A stretch of DNA of 64,000 nt from Plazaster borealis (Eukaryota > Echinodermata > Asteroidea > Forcipulatida > Labidiasteridae), in the NCBI GenBank assembly GCA_021014325.1, contig CM037467.1, positions 6,868,273 to 6,932,272 on the forward strand. Direction: 5' to 3'. This document shows positions 1 through 60,609 of this stretch, in pieces. The notes beneath the pieces are model-generated. The model searched no databases. It was not told the origin of the DNA and saw only the letters and a list, made by a program, of their open reading frames with translations. Position 1 is the first letter of the stretch; each line of letters opens with the position of its first letter. A program made the translations under genes and the position numbers.

Positions 1-574
1 ACAGGGTCATTTACATGTAGATACATAGTGTAACATTCATAACAGGGACAGACAGGATGGACAAGAAAATGAACTTACATAGAACACATTAGTTTACCTA
101 AATTTGTTCAATTTACATCCTTACCACTTATTGTAGACAAGTCAACACTGAGACATTCCTCTGGGTATTCAGGAAATTAGAGTGTGAAAACAGGTTGTGT
201 TCATAACAGGACGGACAGTTGTTACAAAAAACTATCGCTGTTATGAACGTGATTTTGTACACCCCTAATTTCTTAATTATTCAGAGGATTGTCTTCATTT
301 TGGTTGGTTTTTTGTCTGTTTAGGGTCTTTTGCTTTTGTAAAGGGACAACAGTTGGGTGAATCAATGTACTTCAGTGTTTCCTTTCCAATTTGTAAAAAA
401 AAGTCTGTCTCTGTTATGACTTACGCGCATTTGGCGCTCATAGCCATATGCACGTTGCCGCGCAAGCTTACACAGGTGCTAATAACGCGTAATCCAAATC
501 AACACATAGCAGTAGTCAATGCAAAATTTATTTATAGCGTGCATACGCACTACCAGGGCTAACACTAAACTACA

Positions 575-1015
575 GGCCCAAGGCCAGTGTTTTTAGCGTC
601 GGGCCATTAAACTAATGACCAAATATGTCCGGCAGTCTTGTGTTTTTGAGTTATACTACTGTACCTCTCTGTGTGTATCTTTATTAATTTATTAAAATTA
701 TGTTCAAATGTTGACTTTGAGTCTGATACTGTAAATATCATCCAATTCTGTTGAGTATTGAAGTATTATTACTCATAAGACAAATGAGATCAATCTAATT
801 AGTTCTTGTTGAAAGAAAAACAGTTCAAACTTAAACTGTTTCATTATGAAACTACATGTGAAACTACATGTGTAGATGGGTTTTTTTCTCATTTTGATTA
901 TTGTTTTGTATCAAATTTTCTGGTCCAGTAAAAATATTGAGCTATGTACATAGTACAAGCCCATGGTTTTGTGGATTTTTCCTCCAAATTTGAGCCCTGA
1001 CAACCACTGAGTTTC
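575..1015 (+). repeat. Dispersed repeat family A, copy 1
   Basis: Shares several blocks with 52655-53015 in the same orientation, including TCCGGCAGTCTTGTGTTTTT and TGTTCAAATGTTGACTTTGA, with about 80% similarity by eye. No coding capacity or terminal repeats were seen; probably a mobile-element remnant. Confidence 0.7.
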
Positions 1016-1140
1016 GCATGTAATTTGACCCCTCATGAAGCAGAACCTGAGGACATGATAGGAATTGACAATGTACAAAACAGACAAGTTTAAGAGATGT
1101 TACGCTTTTTAACAAAAATGGTATTTATGATTATGAAAGA

Positions 1141-1300
1141 TAGAGTAGTGACTTGTTCTTAAATGGCAGTTTAAGACCTTGCAGGGTTGTGGCCTTGCAA
1201 AAAAAGACCTTGCCTTTGGTTCAGTCTTTTATTGCATGGCCAGGACCCTGCTGGTCTGAAACTGCTGTTTAAAGACTGCGTCCCACTCTTTTATTCTCTC
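1141..1300. mobile_element. Hairpin element family B, copy 1 (degraded)
   Basis: Imperfect inverted repeat: TTTAAGACCTTGCAGGG near the left end pairs with the CCCTGCTGGTCTGAAACTG side on the right; the ends resemble AGAGTGGTGACTC and its complement. Two better copies are at 13204-13366 and 56412-56570. Non-coding foldback or MITE-like element. Confidence 0.6.
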
Positions 1301-1686
1301 AATGATAATAAAACAAATTCCGTCGCTTTATCTCTGGACTTCTCAAGCGATTATTATGTTTTAAGACAGGTATGCTAATGAGTCTTTTTGTATGAGCCAA
1401 CTTTTAAATGTAACGCACGTCGCAAGGGCTTCAATTCACAAAGCACCTTGTCTTACATTGTCTGTACCATACATGCTTTGTGCATTAAATAAATGTAGTT
1501 TTAATGTACAACAACCCTAGTTTTCCATTTTATAATTTTTTTTTAAAGAAACTGCAATTGGTTGCAAGGTTGTCATGTATAATACAATTTATGCTCATGG
1601 AAGTTGATATTTTTGTTGTTTCTGGATTGATTCACACTATCCTATTGTCAAATCTGATACTAATTTGTTGACCGTTTGATTTTCAG

Positions 1687-1881
1687 TGTGTAGTGTGTAT
1701 GAGTAGTCGAGCATCTATTTGTACCAAGCCATGTGGTCATCAGGTGATCTGTCGACGTTGTTTTGTCAAGACTATTCAGATGGCTGTATCACAAAGATTA
1801 TTACCTCTAAGATGTGTTGTGTGTAGAGCTAAGGTAACTCAGCTTCAACAAACCACCTTTGCTACACATACAACTACTTAG
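1687..1881 (+). CDS. Terminal exon of an unidentified RING-finger gene
   Basis: After a good 3' splice site (TGATTTTCAG) an open frame runs to TAG at 1879-1881. It starts CVVCMSS, then KPCGHQVICRRCF, then RCVVCRAK: a complete C3HC4 RING with all eight metal ligands in order (C-x2-C, C-x-H, C-x2-C, C-x2-C). RING domains usually act as ubiquitin E3 ligases by binding an E2 enzyme; that role is inferred. The start is in phase with a Cys codon directly at the exon start, so earlier exons must encode the rest; none was recognised between bases 1 and 1686. It converges on the TRRAP gene. I cannot name the family. Confidence 0.75.
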   Translation, partial: CVVCMSSRASICTKPCGHQVICRRCFVKTIQMAVSQRLLPLRCVVCRAKVTQLQQTTFATHTTT

Positions 1882-2256
1882 AATGGGCTTCCTTTTCACA
1901 ACTAGCAATGTAAATTTATTTAAACTTAACTTTTATTGCACACTTATTGCACATATTTTACCTGTAAGTGTGGTAATTATTGATACACATGAAGAAGTCT
2001 TTCATAACTTTTTCAAGTTTTCTGATCTGTTTAAAAGTGAAAGTGTACATAATGTACAGTGTATTTTGTAGAATATAGAATCAATTTGGAAACTAGAGCT
2101 ACAATGGAATGTACTACATATACCTGTACATCAATTAGGAATATATTGCAAAGTAATGTATTGTACAACTAGAATACTCGTAGGGGTCTTTCAAATATAT
2201 GCAATCTGTTTCTTTCCGAGCTTTCAATTATATATGTTTGTTTTTCTATAATTGCG

Positions 2257-2262
2257 AATAAA
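2257..2262 (+). terminator. Possible polyadenylation signal of the RING gene
   Basis: AATAAA about 375 bases after the stop codon of the RING exon, in the correct orientation. No transcript evidence, so this is a candidate only. Confidence 0.4.
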
Positions 2263-3050
2263 TCCTTCCTGTCATTACAACCTGGAATTAAAACGGTACA
2301 AGTAACAGTGACAATAGAAGTACAATGTAAACATTCTTATTTCATGAATGCCATTCTCTAATGGACCTTCTGCACAAGACCTCATTTGAGTACATGTAGG
2401 GCACCCTCAGCTAGAGGTCAAAAGAAGGTTGCTCATTGGTCCATCCAGTACATAGGTGTGCATTTTTATTGTATAATCATCGTTTTAGCTCTAAGATTGT
2501 GGCATGATGACATGACATCAGTGCATGAGGTCCATTGTTGATCCTGATACTTTTTTTAGTGTCTTTTACATGTTTTACACGAGTTGCTTCTGAGATTGCA
2601 TAAAACATTGAATTACTTAAAATGCTCTTTTTATTCTGTTTGTTTTGTGTGATCCAAGGAATCTGACCAAATGAATCAAGTAAATGAGGGAGAATACATA
2701 CATATATACTGTACATTGAATAGAACTTTAAAATGTATTTTTGAGGACACTGTTAAATTGTAAGCAATAACTTTTCAAAAGATAAGATTATGAAGTGGCA
2801 GCATTAACAATCAAAATTGTATTGATAGTTTGTTGAATCGCTAGAGCTATTTTGTTTGTACATTGTAGTCAATTTGCAGGCCTTTCTTTTGGCACCCAGC
2901 TGATCAAGTCCAAATTGCTCGCTATCAGTACTTTAACATGTACAATGCAGATAACACAGGGTGCCCTAATTTAAGACAGGGCATCCAAAAATCACCCAGA
3001 CTCCATGTAGAACCACTGTAGAAATCCTGTTGTATCACTAAATTAATCTT
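2263..3050. other. Intergenic stretch without recognised genes
   Basis: AT-rich sequence between the RING exon and the 22-bp array. Short open frames only; nothing recognised on either strand. Confidence 0.6.
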
Positions 3051-4090
3051 GGCTGATCACTGCAGGTTTTCCTATTTGTTCACTGCAGTCATCCTGTTGG
3101 TTCACTGCAGACATTCTGTTGGATCACTGCAGGTATTCTGTTGGATCACTGCAGGCATCCTGTTTGATCACTGCAGGTATTCTGTTCGATCAATGCAGGC
3201 ATCCTGTTGGTTCACTGCAGGCATTCTGTTGGATCACTGCAGGTAATCTGTTGGATCACTGCAGGTATTCTGTTGGATCACTGCAGGTATTCTGTTGGAT
3301 CACTGCAGGCATTCTGTTGGATCACTGCAGGTTTTCTGTTGGATCACTGCAGGTATTCTGTTCGATCACTGCAGGTATTCTGTTGGATCACTGCAGGTAT
3401 TCTGTTGGATCACTGCAGGTTTTCTGTTGGATCACTGCAGGTTTTCTGTTGGATCACTACAGATATTCTGTTAGATCACTGCAGTATTCTGTTAGATCAC
3501 TGCAGATATTCTGTTGGATCACTGCAGATATTCTGTTGGATCACTGCAGATATTCTGTTGGATCACTGCAGATATTCTGTTGGATCACTGCAGATATTCT
3601 GTTGGATCACTGCAGATATTCTGTTGGATCACTGCATTCATCCTGTTTGATCACTGCAGGTAATCTGTTAGATCAATGCAGGCATCCTGTTGGTTCACTG
3701 CAGGCATTATGTTGGATCACTGCAGGTATTCTGTTGGATCACTGCAGTTGGATCACTGCAGGTATTCTGTTGGATCACTGCAGGTATTCTGTTAGATCAA
3801 TGCAGGCATCCTGTTGGTTCACTGCAGGCCTTCTGTTCGATCACTGCAAGTATTCTGTTGGATCACTGCAGGTATTTTATTGGATCACTGCAAGTTTTCT
3901 GTTAGATCACTGCAGATATTCTGTTGGATCACTGCAGGTATTCTGTTGGTTCACTGCAGATATTCTGTTGGATCACTGCAGGCATCCTGTTGGATCAGTT
4001 CAGATCACTGCAGATATTCTGTTGGATCACTGCAGATATTCTGTTGGATAACTGCAGGTATTCTGTTGGATTACGGCAGGCATTCTAATG
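3051..4090. repeat. 22-bp minisatellite
   Basis: About 47 copies of TATTCTGTTGGATCACTGCA with GG or GA to complete the unit; variants at two or three positions. Three units equal 66 bases, which lets long open frames of 93 to 310 codons run through it in more than one frame. No sign that they are expressed. Lies between the two genes. Confidence 0.95.
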
Positions 4091-4430
4091 ATTAGTCCAC
4101 TGTAGAGAGTTTGTCATTTCAATGCAGTCAATGTGTTGTAATGCAGAGATTTTGCATCTAGTTTTTCTAGCACCATGATTTACTTGTACAAATATTTAGA
4201 ATAACAATAATTCTTCCATGTTAAATAAAGTACAAGTTCAACAACTTTGCTATGCATACTTACTGAATTGAAAAAGAGATTTAAGTAAACTGTTAATAAT
4301 TAAATTACATTGTCTTGTCAAAGTGTACATTTGTATATCTACTGTACAAGTTAATATTGCATGTATGTAGAATGAAAGTCATTTAACTGCTCTAATAATA
4401 TATGAACATCCAAGACAACTCAAAAGATTG

Positions 4431-4906
4431 TAAACCACTTTATGTCAGTTGATGTGTATACAGACCAAATTTTTGCTGGACTGGCCTCTGGCGGAGTTTT
4501 TTTACGCACGGGAAAACTTTGTATTTTTGCCAGGCAGTCGGACGGCTGACAAGAATATCCACCCTGACATTCCATTGTGTACCTTGCACAAGCATGCACC
4601 CATCATGCTATTCTTTGTTTCAGTTCACCCATACAAAGAGGGATAGAAGTTACTGTAAATGATGCTCAAAATATCTCTTTTTAGGGTCGAAGCTCTGCAA
4701 TTCACTGCGAGTGCCTACTCATATTTTCTCACAAGGCAAAATCAAATCCTGGTGCTTATCATGAGAACCTTTGTTGTTGTTTTCTTTGTCAAGTTTTCAA
4801 CATTTTCAAAGTAAAATGATTACTCCAGAAGCTCCAAAAAGTTCCAAACAATAATGCCACGCAGAGGCACAGAATATTTTTCGTAATACCGCCGCGAAGT
4901 GGTTAA
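4431..4906. mobile_element. TTAACCACTT-ended element (family C), copy 1
   Basis: Begins TAAACCACTT and ends AAGTGGTTAA, a terminal inverted repeat. The interior shares ACAAAGAGGGA, ATGCTCAAAAT and the GCAGAGGCAC block with copies at 13483 and about 58250. No transposase; a non-autonomous DNA element is likely. Confidence 0.7.
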
Positions 4907-5797
4907 TAATTTTTTGAATGTTCAGCCCTAGACATGTTCAGCCCTAGACACACTCACATTATTTAAATCCATTTTGTTCTTTGAATTTTATGTAACAGAG
5001 TAGTTTTATTGCCTCAAGCCAGTGATTTTCAGGTGGGACTAACGTGAATTTGCACAGTAGTCCTGGTAGTTTTATGAGTTAAGTAAATGGCATGTATTTG
5101 TAATATCAAGTTTGCTGCCAATGTTTGCAAGATGGTCAAGTGATACTCCTGTAGCAATTCCATAGTTGTTCTTGTTACATTGAGAGCAGGTTTCTGCAAT
5201 CTGGTTTTATCATTATGTTGAAATATATATATGTTATTGATAAACTTTTTGTGCATATCTTGACATATCAAGTCAAAAACACAGTTTAGGAAAACCCCAG
5301 ATTTCTAAAATAGTACACATACAATGTACTTGTAGTTGTTGTCAATGGAGCATGATTAACCATGGAGTTCCTCCTGTTGAAGAGATGGGTTTTTTAAACA
5401 TCCATTTGTAGATCAGTTTTGTACTTTAATCAAATCAATAAGTAATCATGTACTGAATCATTTTAAATCCTAATACCCATTGTTATTTAACTGTGATTGC
5501 CATGGCATAATGTGACTGTGTACATCAATATGGTCAATATTTACTTGATCCGAATGAGTCCTTTTTGATATACATAGTTTATGTACAGGGCTGTTTTTTG
5601 TTTTTGTATTCAAATAAAAGTCAATTAACTTCCACGACAGGTTAATTTGTTTACTGTACTTTGGTTCTGATTCTGATTTAGTGTATGCTGCCTTGTTTAT
5701 TTCTTTGTCATGGTTTGAACTATGGTAGCTATCTTGATTGGGGAACAACACCTGGTCAGCACATGTAGCGTTTGTTATTCACCATTCAATTGTTTCC
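4907..5797. other. Intergenic stretch without recognised genes
   Basis: AT-rich sequence between the family C element and the 15-bp array. Frames of at most 93 codons with no family resemblance. Confidence 0.6.
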
Positions 5798-6706
5798 AAT
5801 CCTGACCATGTTGATCCTGACCATATTGATCCTGATCATGGTGATCCTGACCATGCTGATCCTGACCATGGTGATCCTGACCATGCTGATCCTGACCATG
5901 GTGATCCTGACCATGGTGTTCCCGACCATGATGATTCTGACCATGCTGATCCTGACCACGCTGATCCTGATCATGGTGATCCTGACCATGGTGATCCTGA
6001 CCATATTGATCCTGACCATGGTGATCCCGACCATGATGATTCTGACCATGCTGATCCTGACCATGCTGATCCTGACCATGTTGATCCTGACCATGTTGAT
6101 CCTGACCATGTTGATCCTGACCATATTGATCCTGACCATGTTGATCCTGACCATGCTGAACCTGACCTCGTTGATCCTGACCATATTGATCCTGACCATG
6201 TTGATCCTGACCATGTTGATCCTGACCATGCTGATCCTGACCATGCTGATCCTGACCATGGTAATCCTGATCATGGTAATCCTGACCATGGTGATCCTGA
6301 TCATGGTGATCCCGACCATGATGATCCTAACCATGATGATCCCGACCCCAGTGATCCCGACCATGGTAATCCTGATCATTGTAATCCTGACCATGGTGAT
6401 CCTGATCATGGTGATCCTGACCATGGTGATCCTGATCATGGTAATCCTGACCATGGTGATCCTGACCATGGTGATCCTGACCATGTTGATCCTAACCATG
6501 ATGATCCCGACCCCAGTGATCCCGACCATGGTAATCCTGATCATGGTAATCCTGATCATGGTGATCCTGATCATGGTGATCCTGACCATGGTGATCCTGA
6601 TCATGGTGATCCTGACCATGATGATCCTGACCATATTGATCCTGACCATGATGATTCTGACCATGTTGATCCGGACCATGTTGATCCTGACCATGTTGAT
6701 CCTAAT
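5798..6706. repeat. 15-bp minisatellite (GATCCTGACCATGxT)
   Basis: About 60 copies of a 15-bp unit. Because 15 is a multiple of 3, frames stay open on both strands for over 300 codons (Asp-Pro-Asp-His-Gly, Leu-Thr-Met-x-Ile and Met-Val-Arg-Ile-x repeats). No gene context or splice-site support, so I call it non-coding. Confidence 0.95.
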
Positions 6707-9700
6707 AATTAGGGGAATGCTGATTTCACTGTTTTTTAAGATATGGACATCAGGCTGCCTTTATTGACGATCCCATCACTCACATTGTATCCTATACAGC
6801 TATAGTAGGACAAGCTAGTTATCACTTGATTCATTAATACTGGGAGGTCGATCTGATGACTCTGTTCTGTTGTCAGTTTGATGAAGACATCCAGCCATTC
6901 ATCAAAGAGAGTACATTAGTGACCACTTTTAGAGCTGCCAACAACACCTTCAGATTTCCTTCAGTTGTATTTTGTGCATTTTACGTTTGGCTTATTGTTA
7001 TTACTATTGTTAGGAGAGCTGTTAACCATCGACTGTTGAAAGCTCTGAAAGTGGCCATATACTTGCAATGGTCTCTTTTCAGTATGCTGGATAACTGAGA
7101 TCTGTGCCCTTCATCTCACTCTCTGTTTCCAACAGCTAACACTCATTGATTGAAAAATTTGACTCACATGGAACTTTTGTTTTGGGGGATTTCCAGGTGT
7201 TTTGTTGTTTCCTGACTTTTTGCGTTTTGTACATTGATGTCAACTTGGCTTCCTAATTCACAACAAGATTCATTTTCTTGAACAACTCATTGTCTGTTGT
7301 ACCTTTTTCTATAGGTAGGGATTGAGTTCAAACTTTAATGTGTCACTCCTCAAGCCTGTCACTGGAGTGTGGAGGAAAAGGCCTTGTACCAGACTACGGT
7401 TCTACTTCAGTTTTGATCCCATGTCCTGACATATGGAAAAACAATATTTTGCCTCAAGTGCATAGACAAGGGAGCTCTGTGCTTATTTCTTGCTGTTGTG
7501 GACTAGACATACATTTTGTGATACAGATCTGTTTTATCTTTATCTTGATAGTGGGATTATGAGGCGTGATGAAGACTAGCTCTCCTCAGCTATTCATTAT
7601 GTCACAACAAAAATATCTGTGCTCATTTAGACGGCCCAAATTACTGTCTCCCATAGTGCCAGGTTCTTCAGACCAGTTGGTGTCAGGGTAGGCTGTGTTG
7701 TTTGTATCACTCGTTCAGATTTAGTTGGGCTTAGGGGAGCTGTTCACTGCCTGCAAAACAATTGAATATGGTCCTTTGCAAAAGGTAGACATACCTTGGT
7801 TCTCCACTACATCAATCTCCAATCAGGTCAAGTGGCAGGTTTCTTCATTGCCGAAACTTGAACGAAAGGCTGTCTTTCTGGTAACTCAAGGCGCTTGCAT
7901 ACTGGCAATAACTTTACCTACTGGAACGGGTGACTTATCAGGTGGATGACTTGGCTATGGCTACTGTCTTTCTCAGAGTTCTCATCCATATCTTAGACTC
8001 CTCTTTCCTTTCGCCATTATTTGACCAATTCTGCAACAATTGCTCAAATGGAACCAATCATGCAACTGGTTTGAATGTTCATACTTTACCATCAGGCAAG
8101 ATACGTACCAATTTCAAAGAAACATCACAAGTGATTTTGCTCGGACTTGTGCTAATGTTGTAGTCTTCTTATGACAATGCTTCATTCATATTTGTTTCAA
8201 TCCTGTTTACCTTTTCTTTTTAAAGCAACACTTTATTTCATTACATTTAACAACATTCTTTACAAAACAACTTAAATTATGTATAGAATTTAAACTTGTA
8301 CTTGATCAAGATAACACACCATAAAATCAATGTCATCAAACATTTAATTTGTCATTCAAACTGCCAGTTTCCGGCAGTGTGCAAATTTTATTGATATGAA
8401 ATTTATTATTTTTGTTCATGTTTTTTTCATTACGTTTAAATATACAATCCTCAAAGACTAAGTACAAGATTTGTTATGAGCATAAAATAAATTGATTAAT
8501 TTCAATCTGAAAGCTCACTGATAATTAAAACTCTTATCTGTTCCAATCCTTAAGAGATTTATTTCCATCTGAACTACTTTCCATGTCAATGAAACAGCAT
8601 TTGAAGACCCCCATACATTGCCATTCTTATTTTTATTGCCACATTGAAATAAACTCAATATGAATGTGCACAAAATCCGTGACAAAACATTTTCATTGTT
8701 TCCACTAAAATAAGACCACAGGTTGGTTAAATAAATGTTTGAAGTTTATTGAAAATTACAATTATATACGTTGCCTTTTAAGGTGTGGTACAGGAAAGTT
8801 GAACATTTTCATGATGGCGAAAAAGCCTTTAAAAAATACCATTTTCAATCTGAAGCTTATTTTATATAAACTTTTTACCAGTGATTTTCCCTCCAGCTAT
8901 AATTCTGTAATGTTCACAGGTTTGTTGTACATTGTGTTTATTGAGAAGTAGTGGAATGAAACTAAAACCAATGATGTCACGTACATTTATACCACAAATG
9001 CCTTTAAAAACTGTAAAAACCTCAAATTATTAAAATCAAATTGTTTATTGTTCAATCAAGCCAATTAGGCCAATAGCTATACACTGTACATAAGAAGCGA
9101 GGAGAAGCTGCTAATCAGCATCTGTACTATTATATCTACCCTAAGGTATGGGTAAGTTTGAACACAAGGCCTGGAATACACAGTATGTGTCAATAAGATT
9201 ACATTGATTATGCTACCTGTCTTATTCTACAAAATGTGAAACAGGACTATACCTAGTGCTTAGTTTGTTTCTTCTTGCTGCATAAACTGTGTCACTCATC
9301 TGATTTTCCAGACATTGTATTTACATCCATGACAAATTAAATGCAATGGACTGTTTGTAGGACTTACTGCAAGTATTTACACAAATCAACTTTGCATACC
9401 ACACACAAACAATATCAATGGCCAGATATATCGGGTTAAATTTACCTTAATTAATTCATTTGAGAAATCTACCCAAGAAAATGTTTTTATTAACCATAAG
9501 AGGGTTGTGCAAGTCTTGTGTTTGGACCCATAAAGCAACATAGTTTCTTTCCAATGTAAGCAATATAGGTGGGAACCAATGCCCCCTCCCCCCAAAAATA
9601 AACAATAGAAAGAATAAATACAGTTTTTGAAAATTTTCAAAAAAATTGTAAAGGGGCAGTAAGTAGGTTGAAAAATTACAAATTCACTGTGTAAATTCCA

Positions 9701-9976
9701 AGTAAATTAACACAAAGAAATCTTGCACAAGACAATTGTGAAGAATAAAAACCTAAATTGTCAGCTGCTCAAAACATGACTTCCCCCAATTTGATGCTAC
9801 TTGTCCCTATATTTTGATGTTGGCAATCTACATGTTGTCTGTTACATCCAGGAGATGTCTTCTTGGTGCGAAGCAAACTTCATGATGAAACTTAAAGCAC
9901 TCAATAAAATGCTAAAATCATACACAAACTTCAATACGTTTTATTTTATATAAATGCCTTAAATTAGTGTTGACAC
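6707..9976. other. Intergenic stretch without recognised genes
   Basis: Several open frames of 70-84 codons on the plus strand between 6856 and 8163, and one on the minus strand near 9500, but none resembles a known protein or has a convincing pair of splice sites. A fair 3' splice site (CTGTTGTCAG) precedes FDEDIQPFIKESTLVTTFR at about 6877, so a diverged exon cannot be excluded. Confidence 0.5.
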
Positions 9977-10768
9977 ATTGATAAAGCCCCTCCCATGGTG
10001 TACAGTGGCTAAGCCCCTCCCATGGTGTACAGTGGCTAAGCCCCTCCCATGGTGTACAGTGGCTAAGCCCCTCCCATGGTGTACAGTGGCTAAGCCCCTC
10101 CCATGGTGCACATTGATAAAGCCCCTCCCATGGTGTACAGTGGCTAAGCCCCTCCCATGGTGTACAGTGGCTAAGCCCCTCCCATGGTGTACAGTGGCTA
10201 AGCCCCTCCCATGGTGTACAGTGGCAAAGCCCCTCCCATGGTGCACATTGATAAAGCCCCTCCCATGGTGTACAGTGGCTAAGCCCCTCCCATGGTGTAC
10301 AGTGGCTAAGCCCCTCCCATGGTGTACAGTGGCAAAGCCCCTCCCATGGTGCACATTGATAAAGCCCCTCCCATGGTGCACAGTGGCTAAGCCCCTCCCA
10401 TGGTGTACAGTGGCTAAGCCCCTCCCATGGTGTACAGTGGCTAAGCCCCTCCCATGGTGTACAGTGGCTAAGCCCCTCCCATGGTGTACAGTGGCTAAGC
10501 CCCTCCCATGGTGCACATTGATAAAGCCCCTCCCATAGTGCACAGTGGCTAAGCCCCTCCCATGGTGTACAGTGGCTAAGCCCCTCCCATGGTGTACAGT
10601 GGCTAAGCCCCTCCCATGGTGTACAGTGGCTAAGCCCCTCCCATGGTGCACATTGATAAAGCCCCTCCCATAGTGCACAGTGGCTAAGCCCCTCCCATAG
10701 TGCACAGTGGCTAAGCCCCTCCCTTGATGCACATTGATTAAGCCCCTCCCGTGGTGCACATTGCACAT
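9977..10768. repeat. 27-bp minisatellite downstream of TRRAP
   Basis: About 29 copies of a 27-bp unit (TAAGCCCCTCCCATGGTGTA plus CAGTGGC), with a CACATTGATAAAG variant at semi-regular intervals of 4-6 units. Multiple-of-3 length keeps 186-286 codon frames open on both strands. Begins about 500 bases after the TRRAP stop codon, so it could lie in the 3' UTR or beyond it. Confidence 0.95.
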
Positions 10769-11269
10769 AGCTTGAACTAATGATACATAATAAGTTTTCT
10801 TGAGATTACATAATGACATCTAGCCTCTTAAGAACACAGTGAGATCAATAGATTCAATAATGTGCTCAATATTGTCATCATTATTGTCAGCAAGATACAT
10901 TCTTCATCCTCCCAAAACCAAGACACGACTAACAGGTACAACACCCAATTGATATCGTTCAAAGTAGTGTTAATGCATTTTTTACAGTTAGTAGTTCAAA
11001 CAGCAAAATAGGCTCCATTAGCTCCAAAATTGATATTATAATGGAACGTCTAGAGAGCAAGCAGTATCAATTGATCAGTCTGATGTGTTGTTCGTTATTA
11101 ACAATGTGTCTCAGTTCCTGTATATACAGCTACTATAAAAATAAATCACTACAAAATATGTTACAAAATACTGTCAGAGTGCATTGAAAGTATTAATTTA
11201 CCAAAACAGGAAATTTGCTCTCTGTTTGATGTGTCTGTCCATGGACTGCTCATTGGGTGCCATTGGGTA
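10769..11269 (-). other. 3' flank of TRRAP, probably 3' UTR at least in part
   Basis: The 500 bases after the TRRAP stop codon. No clear AATAAA on the minus strand was seen here; the nearest candidate (TTTATT on the plus strand) is near 9943, beyond the 27-bp array. The transcript end is therefore unknown. Confidence 0.4.
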
Positions 11270-60286
<49,017 letters not shown>

Positions 60287-60609
60287 CTGGTGATGTAATC
60301 AAATCTCAATATATCACATGGTTTTGATAAGCCAGCAATCATCAATAGCTTGTGGAGTTTGTACAATCTGACCACAAATATCTTCTCAGTAAAATAAGAT
60401 TTTGAGATCTTATTACTTCTCCAGCTCCATTTCAAAGCTGTCAGGAAGATTTTCAATTGAAATAAATAAATACAACTTTTTTATGGGAAAATCATTCAGG
60501 ATAGACGACTAACAAATTATAGAAACAACACATAACATTTGATAAGGAAACACTACAAATTACAAAATAGCAACAAATACTTTAGTAGAGAATTTGCTGT
60601 AGATCGGTT

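Noticed and set aside
3119..4095. Open frames of 71-310 codons in the 22-bp repeat
   Set aside because: They follow from the repeat having no stop in those frames; no splice sites, signal or family resemblance.
5738..6767. Three overlapping frames over 300 codons on both strands
   Set aside because: All are by-products of the 15-bp repeat; three equally long frames cannot all be genes and none has other support.
6856..7098. Possible exon with FDEDIQPFIKESTLVTTFR
   Set aside because: A fair acceptor precedes it, but no donor follows and the later part of the frame looks like random hydrophobic sequence.
7338..8163. Run of plus-strand frames of 74-77 codons
   Set aside because: Overlapping, in different frames, no similarity recognised and no consistent splice sites.
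9918..10819. Frames of 186-286 codons on both strands in the 27-bp repeat
   Set aside because: Repeat artefact; lies after the TRRAP stop codon and is not in frame with it.
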